From Eucommia ulmoides (lineage: Eukaryota > Streptophyta > Magnoliopsida > Garryales > Eucommiaceae): a DNA stretch of 64,000 nucleotides. Positions within the stretch are counted from its first letter, which is position 1, and each line of letters opens with the position of its first letter. Positions 22,521-33,342 of the stretch are shown here, piece by piece. The notes under the pieces are model-generated. The model ran no database searches. It worked only from the letters and a program-made list of their open reading frames with translations, and had not been told where the DNA came from. The position numbers and the translations under genes are program-made. The stretch covers positions 17,319,577-17,383,576 of the forward strand of contig CM028338.1 of NCBI GenBank assembly GCA_016647705.1, given 5' to 3'.

Positions 22521-23881
22521 TTATGATGATTCTACTTGTCAAGGCGTCCCAATCTATCATTCGAGACAGAATTGCATACATATTCTCATAGAAAAATCCT
22601 GAATACGGTGAAATATGCCCAGTCTCTAATTGGGGCAGTGATTAGATAAGTTTTGTGAAGAAACAAATTCAACATTTCCTATTGTGAAACTAGAAATATA
22701 ACCAGTGTAAAATATGCCCCAGTCTGTGGGCTCGGGAAGAGACTGATTAGCCACTATAAGATAAGGTAAGTCGGTTTGTCTCGCTTTTGTCAGAGGTGAT
22801 GAAAAATGAATTCGAGATGAGTGTTGTGAATCCCTAAGCATGCTCGTCGGCGTATTATCGAGCGGTGAAAGAAAATAATTTTTGAAATAGGAAATCAATT
22901 CCATAATTCACCCACAGGTGCAACACCCAAGCTATTTAATTTACCATTTAAGCCATAGATTGAATTAGTGGAATGATTTACTTGTGGTGCCAATGTTCGT
23001 AGATCAATGGTTTGAATTGGGATGGTGAACCTCTTCCACCCCATTTAGTTATTACTTCGGTTATTTTGTGCTTTGAATGCTGATATGTAAACAACCCCTA
23101 CATGGTTTCTTGTATTTTGGGAGTCAAATTAATGTTAGAAGAAAAAGAAACCCCTTATCTGCATTCGTTGGTCTTGTCTCTTGAATGGTGTATGATGCCT
23201 TTTCTCCTTAGAAGTTAGCAAATCCTCGTCGATCAGCAGACTTCTTTTTTGGCTGAAAAGCTCTATCTAGGTGGCAATCTCTGTAGTATACCAAACTTGT
23301 CTTGAAATCAACTCTTTGTATCGAAATCCAAGTTTTTAATGGGGAAGTATGGTTTTCAAGTCTATGGCCTTTTAGTGAAGTCTGGTTTCAAGATTTAAAT
23401 AGGATGTTGGGCTTTGATGTGTTGTTTGTTTAGGTGGTGATATCGTAGGGCTTTAATGTTTTGTTTACTGTTGATTTAATGGTGATATCTTATGTCCTTA
23501 GAACAAAAATGCTTGAAGAGTGACGTTCTAGATTTCTCTTGGTTCTTCCCTTTATTTTTATATCGTTTGTCCTTTCTACCACCTGCCTTGAGATGTTAGT
23601 TGTGAAAGTAAAAATAGCACATAAACAATCGGAAGTTATGAATTACCGTGCGAGTGCTAGCACAACTGTAGTATATTTCCCTTTTTTTTTTTTTGAAATA
23701 CTTCATTGTTTTTAAGGTCAAATCTCAAACTTGGTTATTTATCGGAGGTTTCTAAATTTCTAATAGTTTTTTACCTTCCTTCCTTCTAAACCTGAAGCAT
23801 TTTGAGTTACCAGTCGGAATTCATATTTCTTAAACCAATTTCAGAATTGCTGTCTTTAGATAAATCTAAGAACGTCCTTAG
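22521..23881. other. tail of the periodic repeat region, no gene recognised
   Basis: TGCCCCAGTCT phrases persist to about 22730. From 22920 to 23881 the sequence is plain AT-rich DNA without a coding signal. Ends in GTGAC (23882-23886), the target duplication of the next element. Confidence 0.5.
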
Positions 23882-23886
23882 GTGAC

Positions 23887-25624
23887 TGGTGGCCGCTAAT
23901 TAAGCGCTGCCACTTTCGCCGTAAGCGTACGGATCAAGTTTTAATATAATGGACATTTTAGTCAGGTATCGTATCCACAAGGATTGGTTGAGATTACTAT
24001 TGAGTACCGTGATTATCATAACTCGACTTTATCTAGGCGACAAAAAAGGAATATAAAATTAATACTAATACTAAAATACTAATTTAACTATACTAATTAC
24101 TAATACGAGATAGTTATGAGATGGATTATCTAGGGATTAACTTTATTTACTTAAACGTGTTTGATATCGTTTAGTTTACAATAATGGTATTCGACCTATT
24201 TGACAATCTCGGTATCTAAAACTCCTCCGCCACCTTTCCCGAGTGTAAGACAGAGGATGTAATGCAATTTCATGTCAATGAAGAAGTCCCCCTCAATGTC
24301 TTAACAATCCTAGGTTGCGTGAGTCTTGCCCAATCTCATTGATTGCACACAAAACCTCAGTTCGTAAACTCCATCGCCACCTCTTCCAAGTGTAATATGA
24401 GGGATATACCTTGACTTGGTGTCAACGAAGAATTCTCCCTCAACGTCTTAACGACTCTAGGTCACTTGAGTCTTACCCCAACGTCATTGATTTCATGCAT
24501 TGTGTTTACCCTATCGACAATTTCAGTTCTAAAACTCCATCGCCACCTCTTCCAAGTGTAAGACGAGGGAATACACGACTTCGAATCAATGAAGAAGTCC
24601 CCCTCAATGTCTTAATGACCCTAGGTCACGTGAGTCTTGCCCCAACGTCATAGATTGTCCATAATCCTAACGCCGACCGGGTTATTGGACCGTGGCGTTT
24701 GTTTATTCTAATCCAAATTTAGGATTTGTCAAACCCCGTATTCTTGATATATAAATCTAAGCGCAATAAACAAACAATATGATAAACACACTCAAACATT
24801 GAAGAACAATCATCAAAGAAATGCAACTAAACCAAAACTACGTTTTTATAAATAATATTCATCCAATACATAATCCACATTTAACCTAAGGCCATAGCCA
24901 TTTATACAATTGAAACTAGGCTAAACATGCTCAAACATACATAGAAGATAAGAAATAAAAGGAAAAACGGATGAACTTAGCCGATATCCAAAGATTATCT
25001 GGTAAAATCGTCCACCGAACAATTCTCCTTTTCAGCGTGTTGATCTTCTCCTTCGGATATGTTTGAGCACTCCCCATATTCTCTCTATATCTTAACCTAA
25101 GCCTTAAGAGTTGTAATGGCCAGAGGGAGTGAATGAGAAGGGAGGAAAGGGGTATAAATAGACAAAATATCTAAAATAAATATCTAACACTGCGCAAAGG
25201 CCACTGCTACGGCGGTGGAGTATGTCGGTTAAGGTTTGCCGCAGCGGTGGAGAAGGCGGTGGCTGTGGAAAACTTTCTGTTAGATTTTCGCCTAGGTGGT
25301 GGAATTTTTGCCTAGGCGATGGGTGATTTCCGCCTAGGCCGAAATCCAGCAAAAATTGGTTTTTCTTTGCATCTTTACTGCCTAGGCAGTTGTCTGGACA
25401 CCTAGGTTGTAGGCTTCCTTCAGATTTTTGCCTTTTTGCTCATTTTTCCACCGTTCTCCGACCGTTCTCGATACGAATTGATCGTTTATGCTCCGATTTC
25501 ATATCTTTTCACACCACGCTCCTGTTTTAATACAAAAAAAATAAAAACATATAAAAATAACTATAAACGTACTTGAAAACTAACAAATTCGGGTTGAAAA
25601 TATATAGGTAATTCACACCTATCA
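23887..25624 (-). repeat. left LTR (3' LTR) of the Athila-derived element
   Basis: Begins TGGTGGCCGC and ends CACCTATCA on the plus strand. Inside, three tandem blocks of about 150 bp carry ACTCCATCGCCACCTCTTCC and AAGTCCCCCTCAATGTCTTA (24211-24655). A TATA-like GGTATAAATAG lies at 25148-25158, and the GC-rich CCTAGG minisatellite at about 25190-25410. Confidence 0.9.
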
Positions 25625-27432
25625 AATACTCCAAACTCAGAATTTTGCTAGTCCTCGAGCAAAACACCCACACAATACAAGAAAATATGAGAACTAATTA
25701 CGAAATTAAAAACTAAAAACAAAAAATACTAAAAACAAAAATGTGTAAGTTTTGATTATCTACCGGCCGAAATTTGTTTTCCTCATCGGCCCCCAATCCT
25801 ATCAAGTTCAAGCATAAATTACACCATGTGGTTTTCTAGAATTTTAACGTTCAAAACTGGTAAGTGTCATTCTAGATCCTGTTTAAGTGTGTGTGATTAA
25901 ACTCAAATATACTATTATCCATTGATTAGATGGGATTATCCCTAAATATATATCAGGACTTAAACCTTTTAGGTATAGGGAATCCATATACCTGACCCGG
26001 GATCTATTCTCCACGAATGTAGGCTCGGAGGTTCATGAAGATCAATAGGGCTTGGTTCGATTTTGGAATAATGGCTAAGGATATTTTGGAATAGCAAACA
26101 GGTTAACGTCGTTAACTTAACGTTACCCGAGGCACATCGCTTGACATTCTCACTCTCGAAACCCCATAGTTTAAATAGAAACAACCCTGAACAATACAAT
26201 TAAGAACGTAGTACTCACTTGTCGACAAGAAATTTAGAGATTTTTTTTTTCGAACACAGCCCCAAACTCATTCGATTGTTAAAATTTAAGGGGTGTGCAA
26301 AAAGGATTAAGTAACACACCTCCAGACTCATTCGAATTTCTACAATTTTAGGAGTGTGCCAAAATATGAATGACATATGACAAGCGAGTACTTGAATACC
26401 GAACCAATTTAAAAGTTTGCCCTAAACCCAACCACTCACATCAAGTAGCAAAATGCTAACTTGATTCACTCACATTGTGCCTTTAATTCGGCGATATAGG
26501 TTTGGACAAAAATCAATCGGCTAGGGTATTTATTAAGTGTTCAGAATTGAAACGAATTTTAGGCTTCAATAGGGTAACGAGGGATAATGATATTGCATGG
26601 TAGGCTTTAAAAGGCTCAAGCGATCAAATGAATGCCTAAATCATATCTCCTAAACAACATCGTCTAGGATTTCGCCTCAAATTTCCGCCAAATCAAGTTC
26701 TAGAATCCCTATTGTCATGAAATTGATTGACAGATAATTGGTTTCAAGTAAATTAGATAGTGTTATATTGAGTTTACGTGCTCGTGCATTTAGGATCTAC
26801 AATAACTTTTACTAAGACGATACGTTAAACACACAAAATACACATGAATGAGCGTTATGCTCGACCTCAATAAACAATCAGGGGACAAAATCATCATCGG
26901 GTGAAGGCCCAGATGACATCAAAACTTAGCACAAAACACAACTAATCTAAACAAACTAATCCAAAACAAACATGCATACGATAAAAACAGTAAAATTTAA
27001 CTAAAAACATAAACACATACTAAAACATACTACACATCACCACCAACTCAACACAGGTGAAGTCCAAAATGAGCCGCCAGTGATCCCAATGACAATATAT
27101 AACATGATGTTGAAGACAGGGGTTTAAAACACATACCTGGGAGGCGAGAAGATCTCGCCTCCGACTCAAATCGATGGAGACGTATCTAACTTATTTGTGA
27201 CCTTGGGTTGCCTCCCAAGAAACGCTTGGTTTAATGTCCTCGGCCCGACACATGCCCTCAAGATTGAAGAGATGTTTAATGATCAAACCACAAGAGTACT
27301 TGTCGATCTAACATCTTCAAGCATCCTGTAGGAAAACAAAAACAAAACTACCAAGAAAATTATATACAAAAGATATGCCTAGATTAAAATCAAGTTATTT
27401 ACTCGCAATATCGATAACAATCAACAAGATAA
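25625..27432 (-). other. non-coding interior of the Athila-derived element
   Basis: No gag, protease, RT or integrase motif on either strand. Near 27190-27245 the minus strand can be read as an Athila-like tail (NQAFLGRQP), a small relic. A perfect 10-bp-arm hairpin, GGAGGCGAGA/TCTCGCCTCC with loop AGA, lies at 27140-27162 in the leader part. Confidence 0.65.
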
Positions 27433-27513
27433 TCCCTGGTAACGGCGCCAAAAACTTGGTAGACGTTGCTGGAAACTAAATCTGATGACAATCAATCCTC
27501 GGCAACGGCGCCA
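27433..27513 (-). promoter_or_regulatory. primer-binding site (tRNA-Asp type), duplicated
   Basis: 27496-27513 (plus TCCTCGGCAACGGCGCCA) is followed by AAAAACTTGGTGG. A second copy, TCCCTGGTAACGGCGCCA with AAAAACTTGGTAG, lies about 63 bp to the left (27433-27462). The copy abutting the LTR is the expected priming site; the other is an inner tandem duplicate. Confidence 0.75.
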
Positions 27514-27519
27514 AAAACT

Positions 27520-29250
27520 TGGTGGTCGCTAATTAAGTGTTGTCACTTTCACCGCAAGCTTACGGATCAAGTTTTAGTATAATGGACCTTTCGGTTGGGT
27601 ATCGTATCCACAAGGATTGGTTGAGATTACTATCGAGTACCGCGATTATCATAACTCGACTTTATCTATGTGACAAAAAAGGAATATAAAATTAATACTC
27701 ATACAAAAATACTAATTTAACTGTACTAATTGCTAATACGAGATAGTTATGAGATTAATTATCTAGGGATTAACTTTATTTACTTAAACAGGTTTGATGT
27801 CGTTTAGTTTACAATAATGGTGTTCGACCTATTTAACAATCTCGATATCTAAAACTCCTCTGCCACCTCTCCCGAGTGTAAGACGGGGGGATGTAACGCA
27901 ACTTTGTGTCAACGAAGAAGTCTCCCTCAACGTCTTAACGACCCTAGGTTGCATGAGTCTTGCCCAACCTCATTGATTGCAAACAAAATCTTAGTTCGTA
28001 AACTCCATCGCCACCTCTCCTGAGTGTAAGACGAGGGATATAACGTGACTTCTGTCAACGAAGAAGTCCCCCTCAACGTCTTAACTACTCTAGGTTACGT
28101 GAGTCTCACCCTAACGTCATTGATTTCATGCATTGTGTTTACCCTATTGACAATCTCAGTTCTAAAACTCCCTCGCCACCACTTCCAAGTGTAAGAGGAG
28201 GGAATATGCAACTTCAAATCAACGAATAAGTCTCCCTCAATGTCTTAATGACCCTAGGTCACGTGAGTCTTACCCCAATGTCATAGATTATCCACAATCT
28301 TAACCTCGACCGGGTAATTGGACCATAGCGTTTGTTTATTCTAATCCAAATCTAGGATTTGTCAAACCCTGTATTCTCTATACATAAATCTAAGCACAAT
28401 AAACAAATAATATGATAAACACACTCACATATTGAAGAACAATCATCAAAGAAACGCACTAAACCAAAACTACGTTTTTATAAATAATATTCATCCCATA
28501 CATAATCCATGTTTAACCTAAGGCCATATCCGTTTATACAATTAAAACTAGGCTAAACATGCTTAAACATACATAGAATATAAGAAATAAAAAGAAAAAC
28601 GGGTGAACTTAGCTGATATCCGAAGATTAGCCACTAAAATTGTCCACCGAACGATTTTCGTTCTCCGCGTGTTGATCTTCTCCTTCGGATATGTTTGAGC
28701 ACTCCTCATACTCTCTCTATATCCTAACCTAAGCCTTAAGGGCTATAATGGCTGGAGGGAGTGCAGGAGAATGGAGGAAAGGGGTATAAATAGACAAAAT
28801 ATTTAAAATAAATATCTAACACTGTACAGAGGCCACCGCCGTGACGATTGGATTCACCGCTGTAGCGGTGGCTGTGGAAAACTTTCTGTTGGATTTTCGC
28901 CTAAGCAGTGGAATTTCTACCTAGGCGATGGGTGATTTTTGCCAAGGCGGTGGGATTTCTGCCTAGCAGAAATTGGTTTTTCTTTGCATCTTCACCGCCT
29001 AGGCAGAGGTATGGGAACCTAGGCGGTGGGATTCCTTCAGATTTTTGCCTCCTTGCTCATTTTTCACTGTTCTCCGACCGTTCTCAATACGAATTAATCG
29101 TTTATGCTCCGATTTTATACCTTTTCACCCCACGCAACTATTTTAATACAAAAAGAATAAAAACATATTAAAACATATAAAAATAACTATAAACATACTT
29201 GAAAACTAACAAATTCGGGTTGAAAATATATAGGTAATTTGCACCTATCA
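27520..29250 (-). repeat. right LTR (5' LTR) of the Athila-derived element
   Basis: Same layout as the left LTR: begins TGGTGGTCGC and ends CACCTATCA on the plus strand, with three ACTCC(A/C)TCGCCACC blocks at 27850-28290, GGTATAAATAG near 28782-28793 and the GC-rich minisatellite at 28830-29030. Confidence 0.9.
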
Positions 29251-29255
29251 GTGAC

Positions 29256-30884
29256 GACAAAGCAACTGAAATCAAATGTCTCTCTCCCTTTTTTTTTTTC
29301 TTTTTTTATTTGTTCGCCATTTTTACCCCTAGCATCCTTTAAAAGGAAGTGAAAAGGTGAATTTAGAGCCTTGCTCTTTTGCTTCAAAAGGTATGCATTT
29401 GGACTTTAACAGGTCAAATTCATGTACAACGATAGAAACTATGAGAACGTGCCTCATCCCATGGCTGGGGTTTCTACAATTGGATTACCAAAACATAATA
29501 GGTTTCCTACGTACCTTGGAAAGTTTTCAAGGATCAGGTCAAGCGTAGTTCTTGCAAAGGAATCCCTTATTGTTTGAATAACAAAGAAAGTGAAAATGGA
29601 TTCTCAGGAAAGTCGAGGGATTACTCCAAAGATGCGCCTCAGTACAGGGCTGAGAGAATGTCATGAAGTTAACACCTCTCTTGATTCGACTGAACCCGTT
29701 TGAGTTTCCTATGTACCTTGGCGAGTTACCAAAGATTGGGTCATAACATAGTTCTAAACAACGATATAATTTTAAGAGTAAAACATTGCATAGGTAAAGA
29801 TAGCCACGTTTACTGGCAATAATCTGCTCCAGCCCAATGGATAGAGTCTTTTGCCTAAACATTAGCTAGGTAAGATCGATCGTTGTCTTGATTGTTGGTC
29901 TGTCGAAGTCTTTGAATGACACTTTTCTAAGTTTTGCTGTTGGAGGCCTAGTACTTAAGACTAGTAGAACGGTCCTAGAAATTCTTTAATTTTAGGAAGA
30001 TCCTATTGGATCCTAAGAAGGTAATCTTTTAAGTGACATTCTCCTATACCTCGACGCTTTGTAGGAATAGGTAAGGTCTACTATCAAGTCACAATTTATT
30101 TGAGGTCGACTCCTTGTCTAACTTCTGAGTTGGTTGAAACCGCTATTATAGGCGAACAATGGTACCAGGTTACATGTCTGAGGATTACCTGTCAGCCTAC
30201 TAGAGTTTCCAAATAAGAGTTATGGTTGAAAGTTTTATGTTAATGGTAGCCTATTGATGATAGGTAAGATCCTACAGCTATTATAATATATGATAACTAA
30301 TTTTTCTCATGTATATGAAAGTTATGCATGCCTAAGTGAAACAAGATGCATGGTGTTTGTGTAGTATTTGGATACTAGCGTATGTATTGTGAATTTGTAA
30401 GATCAAAATATCTCGTAAATGCAAGATCTGGAGGATGACATTGTATGATGACACTTGTGTAAATGAATGCATTTTTTTCTTTTCATTTTTAGTTATATGA
30501 GCCTAAACATAATGATGTATGATTTTTAAGATGCCCTAGAATGTTTCTCTAAACTCAATGTATTAAGTTGATACTTTGTGCACATGAATATATTTATAGA
30601 AATTAAAGTATCTTACTATATGGATGACAATATATTCTTCACATACGCCTCATATCTATTGATTTTTAAATCATTATGATTATGAAGGGATTTAGAATAA
30701 TATGAGATAACATCGTTATTCTTGAGATATGCTTCCTATTCTAGTACGTTAAAGATCACATGTTTTTAGATTCTACGAAGATATTAATTGATATCATGCT
30801 GTATTACTGAAATGTTATGATTATTCACATATGCATGAATTTCCTAATTTTTAATTATATAGAGGAAGATTGCATGCTTAGAAT
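29256..30884. other. periodic repeat continuation, then unassigned AT-rich DNA
   Basis: Modules of the array at 21424-22520 recur at 29499 (GGTTTCCTACGTACCTTGG ... GATCAGGTCAAGCGTAGTTCT) and 29700. From about 30300 to 30884 the sequence lies directly upstream of the copia 3' end at 32998 once the solo LTR is removed, so part of it may be copia 3' non-coding sequence. No reading frame is convincing. Confidence 0.5.
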
Positions 30885-32997
30885 TGTTGGTCCAGTGGAA
30901 TACCCAAAAAAGGGGTTGAATTGGGTAATTAAAAAATTATCAGAATAATAATTTCAATAAATCAAATAATTAATTTTAATCCTAAATTAATAATTATCTT
31001 TATATCACATCGGAATTATCAAATCAACTAAGTGCACACTAAACAACAATAATAAAATAAATATTGCAGCACACTAGAAATTTATATTGGTTCACCAAGC
31101 TACTCTTGGTTAATCTAGTCCTCCGAGCCCCACGGAGAGTCGCACCTACTAATATTCAAGATCCCTTTAAAGGTCACAATGATTCTTTTACAGGCTCAGA
31201 ATCAACATTTACAAAAATTATTTTCACAAGTTAAGGAAGAACCTCTATTTTTACAGACTAAAGAATAACCTAATTCTTTTTAACATAAAGGCAAAAGAAT
31301 TAAAACCTCACAAATACTCTAAATATCCTTTTACCCGGTAAGGATTGAACCGTTAAAAATTCATACAAATCAATTCTATTCGGGAAGAATTACTACCTCA
31401 ATCTCTTTACAGGAAGAAACTGAAACTGGCTATCCTTTGATTAAATACTCCCAACAGAATTTAATCTGTCACACTACTCACTAATATAAATTGATAAGTA
31501 AATTACCTCACTCGGAGATTTTACCACCCCAGATAAATTAAAACTAGATTAATATCCCAAAACTAGTGATAAAAATATGTGAGATAGTTAGAATCTAATT
31601 TTTAACAAAACATGGATAATACGTAATCTGATTCAAGAAATTGTTTATAAAACGTTTTCTTCAATAAAAATCAGAAACAATTTCTAAAGATCAATTTCCA
31701 AAAATTAAACAAGCAATACAAAATAGAAAGTAATTAGAAAAATCTCACCCGAAATCTACTGAAAAATAATTAAAATGTAGTTACTTCAGATCCAGTAGCA
31801 GAAATGATTAATAGTCAATGATTCTCAAGATTGTCTCTTAGAATTGCTCTAAAAAAAAATCTCAGTATGATATCTCTTAAAAAAGCTCAATATGATCTCT
31901 TGATTTCTTAATCTCTCTTAGCCACTCTTAATGATATGAAAAACGCAGGTCTATATATATGAGATATAAATCACATCTCTAATGGCTAGTTCTCATATGT
32001 CATGACACTTAAATACTCTCTTAGATCCGTTATATCATTATGACTTCATTTTGGTTCAATTAACTTAATTATAGCTTTTAAATCTCTCAATTAAGTCTCC
32101 CAAATATTTTCCAATCTCAATTAAATAGAATAGAAACAATTTTATGTACCAAATTGAGAAACATTAAAACTTGATGAACCAAATCAATAGGAATCAAATA
32201 ATAGGTGTATCATATCTTAAATATCATAAAATCCCTAAAATCTCTCACAAATCCCAACTAAAAACGGTTACTTTTAGATATGAATCTGAAATCCTCAATA
32301 TCATGAAACTGCGCCATCAGTCGACCGACCAGTCGACGGCTCGATTCAGGATGTAGCTAAGCCAAAGATTCTGTGCCCATCGGTCGACCTATCTGTCGAC
32401 TTAGAGATTCAGAGAGTTTCATTTTTCTTCACCGGTCGACCTACCTATCGACTTAGAGATTCAAAAAGTTCCATTTTTCTTCACCAGTCGACCTACCTGT
32501 CAACTTAGAGATACAGAAAGTTTCATCTGTTTTGTTCGGTCGACTTACCAGTCGACTTATGCATAATGGATCTTATTTATAAACTCGTTTTTAATACATT
32601 TTTATTTACGTTTTCGCTTCTTTAACCATTTTCTTTTCTTAATTAACTCTACTAAATACTTAACTCCAATTTTAATCAATTATAATTTTTTTTTTAATTA
32701 CACATAGGAGCAAATAATTTAACTAATTAGAATCCTATTAAAAATACACATATTTATAAAAATCATTTAAAAATCTTTTTGTGTCGTGTGTGATCCTAAT
32801 TGGGATATTAAGAGTTCAAATTTAAACCTCAGTTGTTTTCCTTAGGTTCTTTAAATTCTTCAACCTCTTAATCTTTCATCATATTTATCGTCAAAATCTT
32901 CATAAATTGGAACTAATAAACTGAAACACTTAAAACAACCATTAGTCCCACAAAAAATATCAATATTTAATTGTCCATCAAAATCTTAGGATCAACA
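30885..32997 (-). mobile_element. solo LTR of a large-LTR Ty1/copia element
   Basis: Reads TGTTGGTCCAG...GGATCAACA and is flanked by AGAAT at 30880-30884 and 32998-33002. It is the same family as the LTRs at 33343-37548 and 40441-42894, somewhat shorter (2.1 kb). A minisatellite of about 52-bp units with GGTCGACCTA lies at 32379-32550. It sits within the 3' internal part of another copia copy of the same family. A solo LTR arises by LTR-LTR recombination after a full insertion. Confidence 0.88.
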
Positions 32998-33342
32998 AGA
33001 ATGATGTTTTTGGTATAGACTAGGCATAATGATATTTGTCTAGAGTAGTATTTCTTTTGTAGTTCCCCTTCCCCACTTTTTGAGATGACAAAGGGGAAAA
33101 ATTTATTGATATTTTGTTGAATATCTTAAGGGGGAGTTAGAGTTATTTGGGGAGTTAGAATTATTTATCATTTTGAAGTTTGTGCTTTGTTGATTATCTT
33201 CACGGTTATGCTTAGTTGAGAATTCTTCATGATTGTGCTTTATTGAGTTAAGAACCCGTTCTCGGATTTAGGGGGAGTGCGGTTACATTATTGTTTTGAA
33301 AAAAATATCAAAGTTAATTGTCATCACCAAAAATAGGGAGAT
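32998..33342 (+). mobile_element. Ty1/copia internal 3' end with polypurine tract
   Basis: Ends in AAAAATAGGGAGAT (33329-33342) directly before the LTR start TGTTGATCC, the expected place of the plus-strand primer. GGGGGAG-type phrases at 33130 and 33270 are also typical of copia 3' regions. No pol sequence is attached; the upstream part is interrupted by the solo LTR. Confidence 0.75.

Larger units (their letters stand above)
23887..29250 (-). mobile_element. Athila-derived non-autonomous LTR retrotransposon (LARD type)
   Basis: Two LTRs of about 1.73 kb (23887-25624 and 27520-29250) bracket a 1.9-kb interior with no gag or pol. The insertion is flanked by GTGAC at 23882-23886 and 29251-29255. 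Orientation is minus: LTRs read TGATAGGTG...ACCACCA. Next to the 5' LTR (right copy) lies a primer site, complement of 27496-27513 (TGGCGCCGTTGCCGAGGA), matching the 3' end of tRNA-Asp, the primer used by Athila-lineage Ty3/gypsy elements. Before the left LTR the minus strand has GCTCGAGGACTAGCAAAA and GAGTTTGGAGTATT, the conserved pre-polypurine phrase of such elements. With no proteins of its own it would need a helper Athila for copying and integration. The two LTRs differ by many substitutions, so the insertion is not recent. Confidence 0.9.
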
